NCBI RefSeq assembly: GCF_029227915.1
Contig: NC_079876.1
Location: 18,228,001 to 18,292,000 of the forward strand
Length of the DNA stretch: 64,000 nucleotides
Direction: 5' to 3'
From: Hydractinia symbiolongicarpus
Taxonomy: Eukaryota > Cnidaria > Hydrozoa > Anthoathecata > Hydractiniidae
In this document: in pieces, positions 51,752 to 63,890 of the stretch
How positions within the stretch are numbered: position 1 is the stretch's first letter
How the letters are laid out: every line of letters starts with the position of its first letter
Translations under genes and position numbers: made by a program
Notes under the pieces: generated by a model
The model's database searches: none
Seen by the model: only the letters and a program-made list of their open reading frames with translations
Told to the model about the DNA's origin: nothing

Positions 51752-52230
51752 TTTAATCCTATTCCGCCCGAGGGGGCGGGAGGTGTGGGGGTGTGGGGGG
51801 ATGGGAAGGATTCTCTATGAAAAGATTCTTCTTAAAACTTGAAACTTACAACACAACTTTTTTTTATCAAGTAGAATCATTTTCTATGTTTGGGACATGT
51901 GATTAATCCGATTCCTTCAGATTTTACCGGAAAATTGGAAATATCGGATTTTGGGGCAATTTTTGGGAACTTTTCATGCAATTTATGTAAAAACCAGAAA
52001 ATGCATTAAATAACTTTTATTTAGCTTTCAGAAACTTCAATCAGAATGCAAAAATTCGCTCTAGAACGAAAGCAATTTAATTTTAAGCAGATGGTGGCAT
52101 TTTATACAAATTTTAAGCTTTTGATGACGTCACAGAAAATTCGCTGACGCAAGAAAAAAAAATTTATTATAACATATTATGATCCCCGGTCATAATGTGT
52201 TCAAAAAACCCCGGACCGAATAGGGTTAAA
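51752..52230. mobile_element. MITE-like element with imperfect TIRs
   Basis: Left end TTTAATCCTATTCCGCCCGA and right end, read inward, TTTTAACCCTATTCGGTCCG. GGGG-rich tails follow on each side. About 480 bp, no coding frame. Confidence 0.5.
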
Positions 52231-52449
52231 ATGAATTAATGATTTATAAAATTTTAGTATGAAAAGGTTTTCCCAAACCATACTAACATAGATAAAATAC
52301 GGGCTTCTTATCGCTACCTCAGGAATTTTATAGCCATACGTTTTACATCCAGGCAACCAAACTGTCTGCAAGTTCGAAGAATCCAAGAGAAGAAATTTCT
52401 ACAAACATTTTCTTTAACTCGTATTTTTTTAAGATTTTTAACATTCTAA

Positions 52450-52680
52450 CTTTGTATTCTTAAGCTTTTGTAAAGTTACTTTCGTAACAACAACAATGGC
52501 ATTCAGTTTGTTGCCAATCTCTAATAACATATCAGGGAGTGGGCAATTAAAGAATTCAGCTGGACTTCTGAAACCATCAAGATCAGCAAATAACTCAAAA
52601 CCCAAATTCTCTAACGATTTTAGGTGGTGACAAATCGTGAATAGAATAGAATCGTGACGCCATGTATGTCTACAATAATG
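52450..52680 (-). pseudogene. Non-LTR retrotransposon C-terminal fragment
   Basis: On the minus strand a frame of ~75 codons to TAA reads HTWRHDSILFTICHHL, then FELFADLDGFRSPAE and LPDMLLEIGNKLNAIVVV. This WRH-D ... ADL-G-RSP ... PD-LL order is that of the restriction-like endonuclease region at the C-terminus of non-LTR retrotransposon polyproteins common in cnidarians; the PD plus downstream charged residue would be part of its active site. No reverse transcriptase lies upstream, so this is a scrap. Recognition is from memory of the family pattern. Confidence 0.45.
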
Positions 52681-54024
52681 ATAATAATGAAAATAAAAAA
52701 GAATTACATATAAAATAAATTACCTGCCATCATAAACAAATATTTGCAATTTGAACGCACAGTCTCAACTGCAAATGTCTTCGAAACAAAATATTACTGA
52801 TATGAATATAACAAACAAATAGCAAAACTGAAATAACTGTTTTGATCTTCAGTATTTAACCCAACAGTACAGTGACGTTTGATGCATTCAAAAGCAATAT
52901 ACATTTGTCAAATTTAAAATCCAAATATTATTGTTTATCGCTTGTTCGATTGGTAAGTATTTACCTTACCATTTCTTTATTAGGAGAGCTGTGATTAGGA
53001 GAGCTGTTATTTACTTTTTGTATTACGACCATATCAATTTGATTTCCTCATTCTTTGAGGCGCTGAATACTCAAAAAGGAAATAAAATGCAAAGGGACGG
53101 ATATGGACTTTTGAACCCTCTTAAACAAAAGAAAAACAAAATAACTATGGCGTCAAGAAGAACCTCGCCAAAGTGTGGACTTTTGGGCTCTGGTTGAAAC
53201 AAAAGAATTTGTGACGTAAAAAGAATATCCCCGAAGTTGTCGAAATCCACGGTAAAAGAAAGACTGACATTAGGGGATGGGTTCGTAGAAATATTTTACT
53301 TTTCCTATTGTTATTGCCTCGTGGTAGCCGGTCTGTTCGATAGGTTCGGCCGACTTCGGCAAGCACTGAACTGAAAGAAGGCTAGGGAATCTTTTTTTAT
53401 TGACTTACAGAAAGTAAACGGAAGTTTTATTTATTCTCTGTGTCGCCTGTGATTGCAGAAGAAAAGCAGTTTGGCATAAAAACAGGCTTTGACTTAACAC
53501 AAATCATAGCATTAATTTAATGACTACGCTTTCAGGTACATCTGTTCAACTTTTAATTCCATTGATCTTAGAGCAAGATACACAATTGCTTTCTATTGCT
53601 GTGCTAGCAAGTGTGAACATGAAACTGTTTATAGTTTCTCTTTCAACAAATTTGAAAAAGTTTTGTTTTAAATTCAAAAAAGCTTTGTGTCATCTTGGGT
53701 TTCTTTTTTATTTAAATAACAAAGCATTTTATAACAACACAATAAATTGAATAGCTGGCCAGCTGGTAAATGTGTAAGGTATAACAATTTGTTGACTTTA
53801 TAATAACTTTGTATGTTAACTTTTGTAGATTCAAATCTACTGGCAGTAGACACTTTTAAACAATTTTTCCATATGTCACAAGGCCAATAAAGAGAACACT
53901 AATTTTGAGAGGAAGATTTTGACAAGACTTGTTTTGGATTTGGAGGATGGGGTTCACTATTTAGAGAAAGAGTGATGGCACTATACAGGACTTTATGTAT
54001 CGTTAGAAACATACAATAAAAACG
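52681..54024. other. Gene-free stretch
   Basis: No supported gene. A 15-base direct duplication (TTAGGAGAGCTGTGA/TT) is at 52979-53010. Confidence 0.45.
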
Positions 54025-54106
54025 ATGAAAGAACAGTGCGATGATTGTGAATGTGTGCTTGATGAATATGATAGATGCAAATGTGGGAGAAAACTTATTG
54101 TAAAAG
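54025..54106 (+). CDS. Possible first exon, Cys-rich peptide
   Basis: ATG at 54025 opens a 27-codon Cys-rich, acidic peptide (MKEQCDDCECVLDEYD, then CKCGRK) and reaches a donor-like G/GTAAAG at 54106. No partner exon is found downstream. Could be chance. Confidence 0.18.
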
Positions 54107-56339
54107 GTAAAGTATTAAGTTGGCATTGTTATCGTGAATATACGTTGTACAACGGCGGTTTTTGTAAATGCTTGATTATATCAAGATTTTGTACAGGTAA
54201 AGGCAGCTACTTGAAATTTGGATTGTTAAGCAGCAATAGCTAATTAAAAAAACAAACCTACAACGCAACAACCTACGAAAACGAAAGAATAAATACTGAT
54301 TTAGTAGAACATTCAATCAAAAAATATTTAGCCCTATTAGCCTAATAGCAAGAAAAACACTGTTTTTACATTTCGGTAACTACTCCTGGCTCAGACTTTA
54401 AAATTGTTGAATCAAAGTTGAAAATACATTTTAGCCGTTATGCGATAGTTACTATAAATAGTTGAAATCTGTAACAAAACAAAGTCATTCAATAACAGAT
54501 ATCGTTAACTATATTATTACATATTTTTGTTTCAATCTGGATAGGGTTGTAATAAGTAAACATGCTAAGTCATTTTCGTCACGTTGGTACAACCACAAAC
54601 ATTTTCCATGTCTATCAGCATGACAACTTCTTTAGTAAAAATGTAAAAAAATTTTGTCATTTCACCCATTAAACCATGCTATTTTCTTATTCGAAGTATA
54701 TATACATAATTAGCACATTTCCAGGAGTTATTTCGATACGAGGCTAAAGATTTTTAACCGCAACTTTGTCAAGTCTTGTCAAACACCTGCACGAAAAATC
54801 GATGTGTGAAATAGGTAGGACAGGCGAATCCCCGTAGATCTTTTACGGGCTAACGGCTAGTCCCTATAGTAACAGTCGTTTTCTGTTTGTCACGCCGCCC
54901 GAATTTATATCGAAAATTCAGAAATATTTAGGCAAAAAAAGCAAATGCGATTTGTATCTCCTGTTTTTTATTCGACGGGCCACCGACTATTCTCTATAAT
55001 AATACCCGTATTTGTTACTTAAAATGGCACTTGAACTGCTATTTCGTACCAAGGATGCACAAAAAAGCTATGTTGGGAATTTATTTACGGCAGGCAAAAA
55101 TCTGCTGACCAAAAATAGGTGAAACGGGGAAAACTATTGATCTTTTCACGGTTTATCGGCTAGCTTTACAAATAATTTCGATAAAACTTTTAGAATAGTT
55201 GTTGCTGTAGAAGTACAGACCCAGAAAGGAAGATTGAGGTAAGTAAAAACATACTAGGTAAAAAGTTAATGTTATATTCCTCCATAAGTTTATGTGTTAC
55301 TATTTTATTTTTTTGCATAAACTTTTTTATTATCTTTTAGTTCTTCATTTTCTTAAGTTCCATTCGGTCCTTAACTCATAACATAGTGAAGATCTTTTTC
55401 TTTCCCTAAATCCTCTACATGTTCCAATGGCGTAGGTTAAACTTCTCTCTGAATTCGTCACCTGTACCTCTAGTGGGTTTATGACATTAGTTTTTTATAG
55501 TTTAATGGCTTGTTGCTCAAAACTTGGCTGCACTGCACTTTCTCCATTACAGGATCTTTTAGAAGTTCTGAAAAAAAACTTAAATGGTCGATGGTATTAA
55601 CTCATAACGTTTTCTTTCCTTAAGAACTATGTTGTTTTCTTAGTACGTTCTTGTGACATTTTGTTTGTTTATGAAAACGTTTTGTTTGCCTCGTATTAAT
55701 TACAAAGGCTAGTTTCTTTCCCGGAAAAAAGTTCAAACGTGAAATAATTTGTTTGTTTGTTTTGTTTGTTTGAAAATAAAGGGTTTGGATTTGGTTATTA
55801 TCATATGCAACTGTTGTGTTTGACCTGAGCACTAGAACGTCTAGGGCTCGTGACGAAGCTGGTCCTTTTCTTTTGTTACACTTCACTTTGTTACACTTTT
55901 CTTTCTTTTCTCGCGCCCCGGCTCCGGCCGGGGACAGTACAGTGGAAGCTAATGAGTAAGATTGTGAATTCCGTTAAAGAGCATTTTTATGTTGTTTTTT
56001 TGCATAAGTAATGTATTGTTGTTGTTGAACTCGAGGAAGTAATATTTATTTTGAGCCTCAAGCATAGACTAAACAAAATATCGAAACCTTTCTAAACATT
56101 TTTTTTTTTAAATTTTCCCCTAAATAGTTTAGAATACTGGTTTGAAACGGCTAAGAACATGTTTCTTATTCTTACATTTTAAAATGTTGGCGTCAATTTT
56201 ATAAGGTAAGAGTTATAGTAACAAAAAAGTAAAGTTTAAACAAGACAAATTTGCAACAGTTAGAATATTTATCAGTTTTATTTTGAACTGTTTTATAATA
56301 CCAGATGTAAATAAAATATTATTTCTCTATAAATTGATA
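54107..56339. other. Gene-free stretch
   Basis: No supported gene. TTTGTTTGTTTG-type simple repeats occur at 55660-55780. Confidence 0.45.
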
Positions 56340-57063
56340 TCTATATAATAATACGCTAAGTGTGTCTGTCTGTGTGTCTGTGACAGGAAAGTGGATGTGT
56401 TCATTTTCCTTTGATGTTGCCGAAAAATGCATGTCTAATATGCTAAAAGTTCTGACATTACGGCGCGACGTCACTAACACTACTTTAACGTCAATATCCT
56501 ATATTAAATTAATGAAACCATTACAGTGCACTTAAAATTTCGAGGCCAAATAACTTGGAAACGAGGTGATTTTTCACCGCGTGGGTAACTAGGGACCACC
56601 TAGGACCAATATGGGTGATTTTTCCAAACCTATGTCCCAGAATCCGTTTCGGAATGCACGGGTTGATGACGTCATCAAACAACCTTCAAACCCTAATATC
56701 TCTGCAGCCGTTTGTCAAAAGTACATGATCCTATACATTTTCTTGATCAGCGTTTCAAGATCTATACGATGAAGGCAACAGGTATACTAATTTCTTAATA
56801 AAAAAATTTGAGGGGTCTAGACGGGTCGGCGCTGACGTCAGCAAATTTTTTAAACCTTTATATCTTATTAATCATTTATCAAAAGCACGTGATTACATAC
56901 ATTTTCTTGATCAGCGTTTTAAACTCCGCACAATAGAGGCAACGTAAAAACAAGGTCCTAATTTTTTTGCAGATGGGTTGCTGACGTCATCACAATTCAT
57001 ATGACGCTTATTTTTCAATTTTATTCTGCCTCAGTGGATTTTTCCACGGGCTTTATCGACTAG
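56340..57063 (+). mobile_element. Non-autonomous Helitron, copy 1 of tandem array
   Basis: Starts TCTATATAATAATACGC after an A (56339); ends GTGGATTTTTCCAC hairpin, GGGCTTTATCGA and CTAG at 57060-57063. 724 bp, no Rep/helicase frame. Contains TGTCTGTCTG near its 5' end and several TGACGTCA boxes inside. Confidence 0.8.
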
Positions 57064-57638
57064 TCTATATAATAATACGCCAGTTCTGTCTGTCTGTGAC
57101 TTTTGCAAAGTGGATAAAATTTCTTTGATAAAGTCTATAAAACATCGCCTATAAATTTGTTCTTTAAATTACCAAACTTTGACGTTAAAGCAATATTGAC
57201 GTCAAAGGAAAGTATATTAAGATTAGTGAAGCCATTGCATTGCACTTTTAAATTTAAGGCTTAATAACTTGGAAACGGGTGGAAATAACTGACGTCATCT
57301 CCTGCGTGGTTAACAAGGGACTACCTGGGACCAATTTGGGTAGGTTTTCCAAACCTGGGTCAACGAATCCGTTTCAGAATGGACGGGTTAATGACGTCAT
57401 CAAAAAACCTTTAAACCCTAATATCTCTGCATCCGTTTGTCAAAAGTACACGATCCTATATATTTTCTTGATCAGCGTTTCAAGATCTACACCATGAAGG
57501 CAACAGGCATACAAATTTCTGAAAAAAAATATTTTGGTGTTCTGACAGGTCTCTGCTGTCGTCAGCAAAATTTAAATGACGGTTGTTTTTCTCTGTTATC
57601 CTGCCTAAGTGGATTTTTCCACGGGCCTTATCGACTAG
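57064..57638 (+). mobile_element. Non-autonomous Helitron, copy 2 of tandem array
   Basis: Begins TCTATATAATAATACGCC directly after the CTAG of copy 1, with no spacer, and ends with the same hairpin and CTAG at 57635-57638. 575 bp. It differs from copy 1 by internal deletions and many substitutions. Confidence 0.8.
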
Positions 57639-58150
57639 TCTCTTATAATAATACAGAGACTGTGTCTGTTTGTAACAGGCAAAGTGGATGTCTTTATTTT
57701 CCCTTGATGTTGCCGAAAAAGTTATGTCTAATATGTTAAATTCTTTGACGTTAGGGCGCGACGAAAATAACACTACTTTAACGTCAATATCCTATACTAA
57801 ATTAATGAAGCCATTACAGTGCACCTAAAATTTTGAGGTCAAATAACTTGGAAACGAGTTGGTGACGTCAATGTTTTTTTACCTAGGGACCACATAGGGC
57901 CAATTTGGGTAATTTTTCAAACCTGGGTCCCCAAATCCGTTTTGGAATGAACGGGTTTATGACGTCATCAAAAAACATTTAAACCACAATATTTTCGTAA
58001 CCGTTGGTCAAAAGTACATGATCCTATACATATTCTTGATCAGCGTTTCAAGAGCTATAACATGAAGGCAACGTGTATACAAATTTCGAAAAAAAAATTT
58101 TTCTGTACTTTTATTAGGGACTTTGCGGACGTCAGCAAAATTTTTAAACC
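57639..58150 (+). mobile_element. Helitron copy 3, 3' end missing
   Basis: Begins TCTCTTATAATAATACAG directly after copy 2's CTAG. Homology to the other copies runs through GACGTCAGCAAAATTTTTAAACC and then stops at about 58150, where BEL/Pao integrase sequence starts. The 3' hairpin and CTAG are absent. Confidence 0.75.
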
Positions 58151-59480
58151 CGTTTAATTTAGATAACTCTTCACTTAGCCTAAGTTTTTCGTTTTTAAAG
58201 CACATTGCGTTGTCGGAAATCATGAACGTAGGTATGCCGCGTCTGGCTATAAATCGTTTTAAAGTTCGTATAAACGACGAGGCTGACTAATCGGGTACTA
58301 CATCCAGATGGACTGCACGAGTAACAGCGCAGGTAAATAGTGCAACATGTACCGGAAACATTGCGCTTTGATCTTCGTTAAATATAGGTTTGACCATGAG
58401 TGGTCCGAAGTAATCCACTCCTGTAGATTGAAATGGATAGCTTGCAGAAACACGAAAGGGGGGTAAGTTGGCAGATTCTGTAGACTTGTAAGCCTTCCCA
58501 AACAACCTTTTACAGTTAACACATTTGTTTACAATAGCACGTACATATTTTCGACATTGCAGAATCCAATATTTTTCTCGAATGCGACAAAGCGTGTGTT
58601 TCACACCTGCATGAAAGGTTTGTTGGTGGACTCTTCGTATAATTAACGTTGATAGGTATGAGTCACCAGGTAACAAGATGGGATATTTAGAGTCGTACGG
58701 CAAGTTGGCATACAGGAGCCGTCCTTTGCAGCGGATGATGTCATCTTTGTCAATAAAAAGCCGAAGAGTATTATTTAACTGATTTAAACGGCTTGTTAAG
58801 TCCTTTTGACATGTTTTAACCCACAAAAGTTCTGCATGTTCAAGATCTTCAGTTGACAACAAGGTTTGTTTCGATACGTTACCATTAATTCGAGATTTTA
58901 GACAATCAATAAATTTAATCACGTAAGCTGTAACGCGCAAAAGTTTGTGCATTGAGCTGAATCGTTCAACGTCAAATATTCGTCGTAGGCTTACAGGTGT
59001 GGAGTTGACCAGCTCCTCGATAGGTAGAGTTCTTGAATTTATTATGCTACCTGAAAAATAGGGCTGTTGACTTTGGGGTCGAACCCCAGCGTCCCCAGTC
59101 CGTTGTCTAAGGCTGGGCCGTTGATCTTGAAGATGATCCTCAAGATCCACGGTCCGTTTGCAAATAACAGGACATTCATCAGATAAAACAGGCTTAGTAG
59201 AACAAACATTTTTTACAGTGTCTAAGTTCTGGTGGGAGAGTACAGAATGCAGGGTAGAAAATTTATTAGGAACACTGTTGGGCCGTTGATCCTTGACTGA
59301 CTGCCCAGGATCAACGGTCCCGGAATTAACACTTGTAATTTTTATTTTATTATTATTTGGTTCTTCCGGCCATTGTAGTTGATCTTCATATATAAAACTA
59401 GGTCCGACAGTCCATGTTTGAAACCAATTGTTTTTATTCGCCTTGTTCACACCACGAGATGGTAAATCAGCAGGATTCAA
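58150..59480 (-). pseudogene. BEL/Pao integrase segment, truncated
   Basis: After NPADLPSRG comes a long linker, then the zinc-binding H-H-C-C (HQQTFHAGVKHTLCRIR ... CVNCKRLFG) and the first catalytic Asp in VDYFGP. A TAG stop at about 58287 is followed in the same frame by the second Asp (MISDNAMCF). The sequence ends at about 58150, before the third catalytic residue (Glu). Confidence 0.75.
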
Positions 59481-60160
59481 CTTTCCGGGACAAAATCTCC
59501 AATTTTTGTCACTCTGTTCTTAACAAATGGCTTACTAGAATTATTATTTCTAACCCAACATAGTGCATCAATTGAGTCGCTCAAACAAAATTTCAAAGCT
59601 ACTGGAACGGCGCTACCTAACGACAGACTAATGCACGCAATTAAGGAAGAAAGAAGTAAGCATGAGAGAAGCTCCAGTCTAGGGATAGACAGTTCATTGA
59701 GAGGGGATACTTTTGTTTTACTACACACAATGCGTCCAACAGAGCGTCCGCTTGATAATAACGTTCCAATAATGTAGACAACAGCAGCGTATGATCTTTT
59801 ACTTGCATCACAAAAGCCATGCAGGGTGATGTCTTTCAAATCACTTAAAGGATAGTTAGCGAAGTAATAACGCTGCAATCGATATTTCGACGAGATTGAA
59901 AATAATATTAACGAATTTTATTCGTCCTTTAATTCCTCACTAACCTCAGTGTGCCAATCGTTTACGGTTGTGCATAACGTCTGGAAGAATACCTTAAACG
60001 GTACAACGAGGGGCGAAACCAAACCGACTGGGTCGTAAATCGATGCGATGATTTTTAGGATGTTGCGTTTAGTTAGAAGGACGTCGGATTGAGCTAACTG
60101 TTTTTGTCTTGACAGGTCTATTTCCATTTCGTCATTGGCCGTATCCCATGTGATGCCCAA
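59477..60160 (-). pseudogene. BEL/Pao connection and RNase H segment
   Basis: Contains the connection motif IYDPVGLVSPLVVPFK, a TAA stop at about 59918, then in the same frame an RNase H start (LHGFCDASKRSYAAVVY) with its first catalytic Asp. The frame shifts again at about 59500, next to WRFCPGKLNPADLPSR. Confidence 0.7.
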
Positions 60161-61683
60161 GATTTTTTCATCGGGAGGAGCTGGATTTCGAATTTGGAGA
60201 TTTGCGCTTGGAGAGTTGGACTGTTAGAACGCCATTTTCGTAAGATTAAACCAGCTTCCTTAAGCCGTGCTTTTGCCTTTTGGTAAAATGTGAACATCTG
60301 ATCGCTGGTATCTCCTTCGCCAATGCTGTCGTCGACATAAAGGTTTTCTAAGAAAGCTAGCACAAAGTCAGGGTCGGCACTTTGGTATTTCTCCAAGTGC
60401 TTTATAATTGATGCAGCTAAAAGGAACTGTGAAGCGTTCATTTCAAAGATTACACGAGTGTATCGGTATATCATGAGTTGAGGATTTTCTTTTGTTATAT
60501 CGTCAAACCATAGGAAGCGTAAGAAGTCACGATCAGGTGTGTTGATCGCCACATTTAAAAATGCTTGTTTAATGTCGCTTGATACCGCAACCTTGTAGGT
60601 CCCAAAACGGATAAGGATGTCCATAAGTAGAGGAAGAAGAGAAGGACCCTTTTCCAAGCAATCGTTGAGTGACGGAGAATTTGAAGAAGCATCGTAAACA
60701 ATGCGCACCTTGGTTGTGGACTTATCTTCCTTTAAGACGTAATGATGGGGCAAGTAATGGACTTTACCTGGCGGCGGTGGCGGCTCTGTCACCTGCTCGA
60801 TGATACCGTCACGTTTTTGCTGTTTAATGATGTCGTCGTATTGTTGCAGATGCTCGGGCTTAGCCTTAAGTCGGCGGAAGACTGATGTTAACCGATTTCG
60901 GCTGTTTTGGAAATTGTCCGGTATCTGTTCATGATCTTGTTTCCATGGTAATGGGACGGAATATCTTTCTGCATCAAAATTAATTTTCTCGCTGAATTTA
61001 CCTATGTTAAACGTAGTATCTACTTCATTTATGTCCTCGACTTGCCAAAATTTCTTTAGATTATCAGTTGACAGTTCGTGCCCGCCATGCGAAAGTAAAA
61101 CGTGTGCAACGTTAACAGTCGAAGAAGATGCCCGCACATTTCCGTTAAGAGTCCAACCAAGGATAGTTTGAACAGCGGTAAGAGCGTTCTCGGTTTTTAT
61201 AATTTGTCCTGTTACAAAGTTCCAATAATAATTTGCACCTATAAGAACGTCGATCTGTTTATTGTCAGAGGCGTTGTTGTCAGCAAGGCAAATGTTTGGG
61301 AGAAGGGTTTGCGCTAAATCGACTCTTTGGTTAGATAGAGGTGAGCATATCATGTCCATAACATACGCTTCGATTACGGAATAATCGTTAGAATGGGCGT
61401 TTTTAATTTTAACCTTTACGACGTCTAATTTTCGAGGTTTTTCAGAGTTGTCGCCAAACACTTTTACGTTTAAAATCTCGCTGCGGATGATTTTTAATTT
61501 TAATCGTTGTTTTGCGTTACTTGTGATGAATGACTTTTGCGAACAGTTATCAAAAAGCACGCAACCAGAAAAAACAACGGAATTTTCGTCAGTATTTAAC
61601 AAGTGCGCATTTGCTGTTTCCAGCAGTGTACTGTCATGGCAACCAACGACGTTCACATTGATGATTGATTTTGTTCATCATCC
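60118..61683 (-). pseudogene. BEL/Pao protease and reverse transcriptase segment
   Basis: This frame is shifted by one relative to gag and overlaps it by about 28 bases; no canonical slippery heptamer is seen. The protease part has FDNCSQKSFIT where a D-[ST]-G-like site is expected. The reverse transcriptase has VRIVYDASS, SDIKQAFLNV and the catalytic YVDD box (LYVDDSIGEG). The frame is lost at about 60160-60200 and resumes in another frame. Confidence 0.75.
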
Positions 61684-61919
61684 TGAGAATGCGGAACCTG
61701 TCCATCGTTGTTATTTTTGTTTCGCTCTCCTCCACCCTTAGCGTCACAGAGGGAGATATGATGTCTTCCCTTGCACTTAAAGCACGTGTTTTTAGAGTTG
61801 CAATTTCTAACAAGATGTCCGGACTTTAAACAATTAAAACATCTGTTTTTAGCTCGAATGATTTGCTCCCTTGCTGTGACGTCTGTAACTACGGTACACC
61901 TGTTAGAATTATGGGAACC
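61656..61919 (-). pseudogene. gag zinc-knuckle tail after the stop
   Basis: In the gag frame beyond the TAG, CFNCLKSGHLVRNC and CFKCKGRHHISLC form two more Cys-rich knuckles, then a Gly/Asn/Gln-rich tail and TGA. It shows that the gag frame once ran through. Confidence 0.7.
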
Positions 61920-62969
61920 CTAACAATAAGAACAGGAGATAGAGTTGACTCGTCCATGCTGCTGTTTCCGAGGGTTTCTTTCAGCGTTATATTGCTGAGT
62001 AAAAAGAGTCGAAGAAGGGGATGTGGAAGCAAAACCTGTGTTAGGGTCCATCGCACAACAGCGCTCGCGCGCCATGAGTTCCTCTTTAAAGCAGTTCATT
62101 AGGTCGCCTATTTTCCATGTTCCCTGCGGCATTTTACGAGTAATATCAAGTTTAAAATCACCTGGTAGTTTATTCATTACAATAGAAATTAAGACTGGAC
62201 CATACGCCTTGGATTCAACGTCAAGAGACTGAAGATTACGGGTATGCACTTCTATCAAATCAAAAATTGTGCGCAATTCTGTCGTATCACAACTTTTAGC
62301 AGGTGCGATATTGAGGAGCGCATCCATGTGAGCACTGATAATATAGCCAAATCTTTCCTTTAGAATTTTTACAGCCACCTTGTAATTGTCAGTTGTAAGC
62401 GCCAATCCTTGAAGGCTCAAACTAGCGCTTCCTTCAAGCAGTCCTTTTAAGTAATTAAATCTCGAAATATCATCAAGCATTTCGCTTGAGTGTATAGCGC
62501 TCTCAAATCCGTCCCAAAATGACTGGAAGCTTAAAGGGTCGCCGCTAAACTTTTGCAAGGTTAATTTAGGAAGCTTCGCGGACTTAGAGAAAGAAGTGGC
62601 AGAATGAAAACTACGCGCTTCGTCAGCCGAAATAGTAGACACACTATCCAAATGAGTTCGCTTCAACCAAGATTGAATATTAATTATACCTTTCGTTACA
62701 CTTCTTTGAAATTCGTAACAGTCCAAACTAGCGTTTTCCATTTCATGTTCTTCATCAATATTCGATAAAATTTTCTCATCCAGATCCTTAGGAATGTTCA
62801 TCTTTTCGTTAAGAATTTTCTCATTTGTCAAAAGTTCTTGTTCTATGTTATGAAATGTTTCTGTCGTTACGTTTTGCTGCAAAATAGCATGTGTTTCCGA
62901 AAGACATTTTTTAGCGACTACTCTGTGCATAACACGTGATCTTTTCCATGTTTTAATTTGTTCTTCCAT
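61920..62969 (-). pseudogene. BEL/Pao gag (DUF1759), ends in an in-frame stop
   Basis: From ATG 62969 about 349 residues: a charged, helical N-terminal half, then the DUF1759-type capsid region (LPKLTLQKFSGDPLSFQSFW, FNYLKGLLEGSA). The frame meets TAG at 61920-61922 exactly inside the first zinc knuckle, after its second Cys (CSYC). The knuckle's His and last Cys and two further Cys-rich knuckles continue in the same frame beyond the stop, to TGA near 61655. Either the stop is read through or it is a disabling point change; the other damage in pol favours decay. Confidence 0.7.
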
Positions 62970-63175
62970 CTTTGTGAAGGTTATCAAAAAAATTTCTCCG
63001 GTAAAAAATGTCCAAGTAAGAAAAGTAAAACCACGAATAACTAAACACGTGTTTGTAAAATATAAATCAACAACAATAAACTTTGTAAAATCTCCAATCA
63101 ACAAAAATAATCTTCTGTTTAATTTTAATCACTAAGATTTCCTATATAATTATGAACTAGATTTTCTAAAAATTT

Positions 63176-63193
63176 CCCGGGTCTCGGCACCAT
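63176..63193 (-). other. Primer-binding site of the BEL/Pao element
   Basis: TGGTGCCGAGACCCGGGA two bases inside the LTR, a typical tRNA 3'-end complement beginning TGG. Confidence 0.7.
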
Positions 63194-63194
63194 T

Positions 63195-63344
63195 TGTTGG
63201 ATCCCGGGAAAAGAATTACGATCAGACTGAATATTAAGTTTTTCTTTCTCAAACATAAAGTTTCAACTATTACCTAGTTCACTACACACAAATATATCCT
63301 AAGTGAGGGAGGCTCTCCACCAGAGAGATCTGACATCTCTAACA
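63195..63344 (-). repeat. 5' LTR of the BEL/Pao element, 150 bp
   Basis: On the minus strand it begins TGTTAGAGATGTCAG and ends CGGGATCCAACA, i.e. TG...CA ends. It is followed after two bases by the primer-binding site. A partner LTR is not present in the window. Confidence 0.75.
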
Positions 63345-63669
63345 CAATCTAATATCATTGAAGCCTGGTCAATTGCAAAGAATAAAACCAAAAACTTACA
63401 CGACAAGTTTGAATCGATCTCTTGTGCATCTTCATTTGGTACATTTGATACAACTACGTTTTTAAAAAAAGTAAAAATTAGAGTCTTTCTTTTTTACACG
63501 TAAATACAAGATGGTGTAAAATTCAACATAAAATGCTTACTTTAGCTAGAGTTTTGAGGAAGAACATCAGGTTTCTGTATGTACCAGAGGTTCTAGAATT
63601 TAAGCAAATATATTTTTCACTAAATACATGGCCATGGAGAAGAAGAAATTCTTCATGTAATATATTCAC
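63345..63669. other. Spacer beside the LTR
   Basis: Host DNA upstream of the retrotransposon; a possible short exon with a TTCTAG acceptor and GTAAGC donor at about 63540-63592 (minus) could belong to the next gene, but its frame does not fit cleanly. Confidence 0.35.
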
Positions 63670-63890
63670 CTTGCATGATAATGATATTATTATTATCATC
63701 TGTAGCTTCAACAATATCATCTTCGGATTGCAAGTGATCTGAAGGTCCTATTATGAAATATTTGCAATTTATTCAAATTTAATTACTATCTGTAACAGGA
63801 AAGAATTTATATACTAATATGCATATTTTTAACATAGATTCATACCAGTTGAGAGCAGGTTATTATTGGATTGAACAGCAGTTGCATGAT
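63670..63890 (-). CDS. Two short exons of an unidentified gene (partial)
   Basis: Minus-strand exons 63890-63846 and 63747-63670 have AG and GT borders and join in one frame (DHATAVQSNNNLLSTG then PSDHLQSEDDIVEAT). The peptide is Asp/Asn/Ser-rich and low in complexity, so it looks like a disordered region. Further exons would lie beyond the window end. No family recognised. Confidence 0.3.

Larger units (their letters stand above)
58150..63344 (-). mobile_element. Decayed BEL/Pao LTR retrotransposon, 3'-truncated
   Basis: Read on the minus strand: 5' LTR (63344-63195), primer-binding site, gag, then protease, reverse transcriptase, RNase H and integrase. The coding region is broken by at least two in-frame stops in pol, one in gag and several frame changes. 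It ends inside the integrase, where the Helitron array begins; the 3' LTR is lost. Order and domains (Peptidase_A17/DUF1758-type protease, DUF1759 gag) are those of BEL/Pao. Confidence 0.85.
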
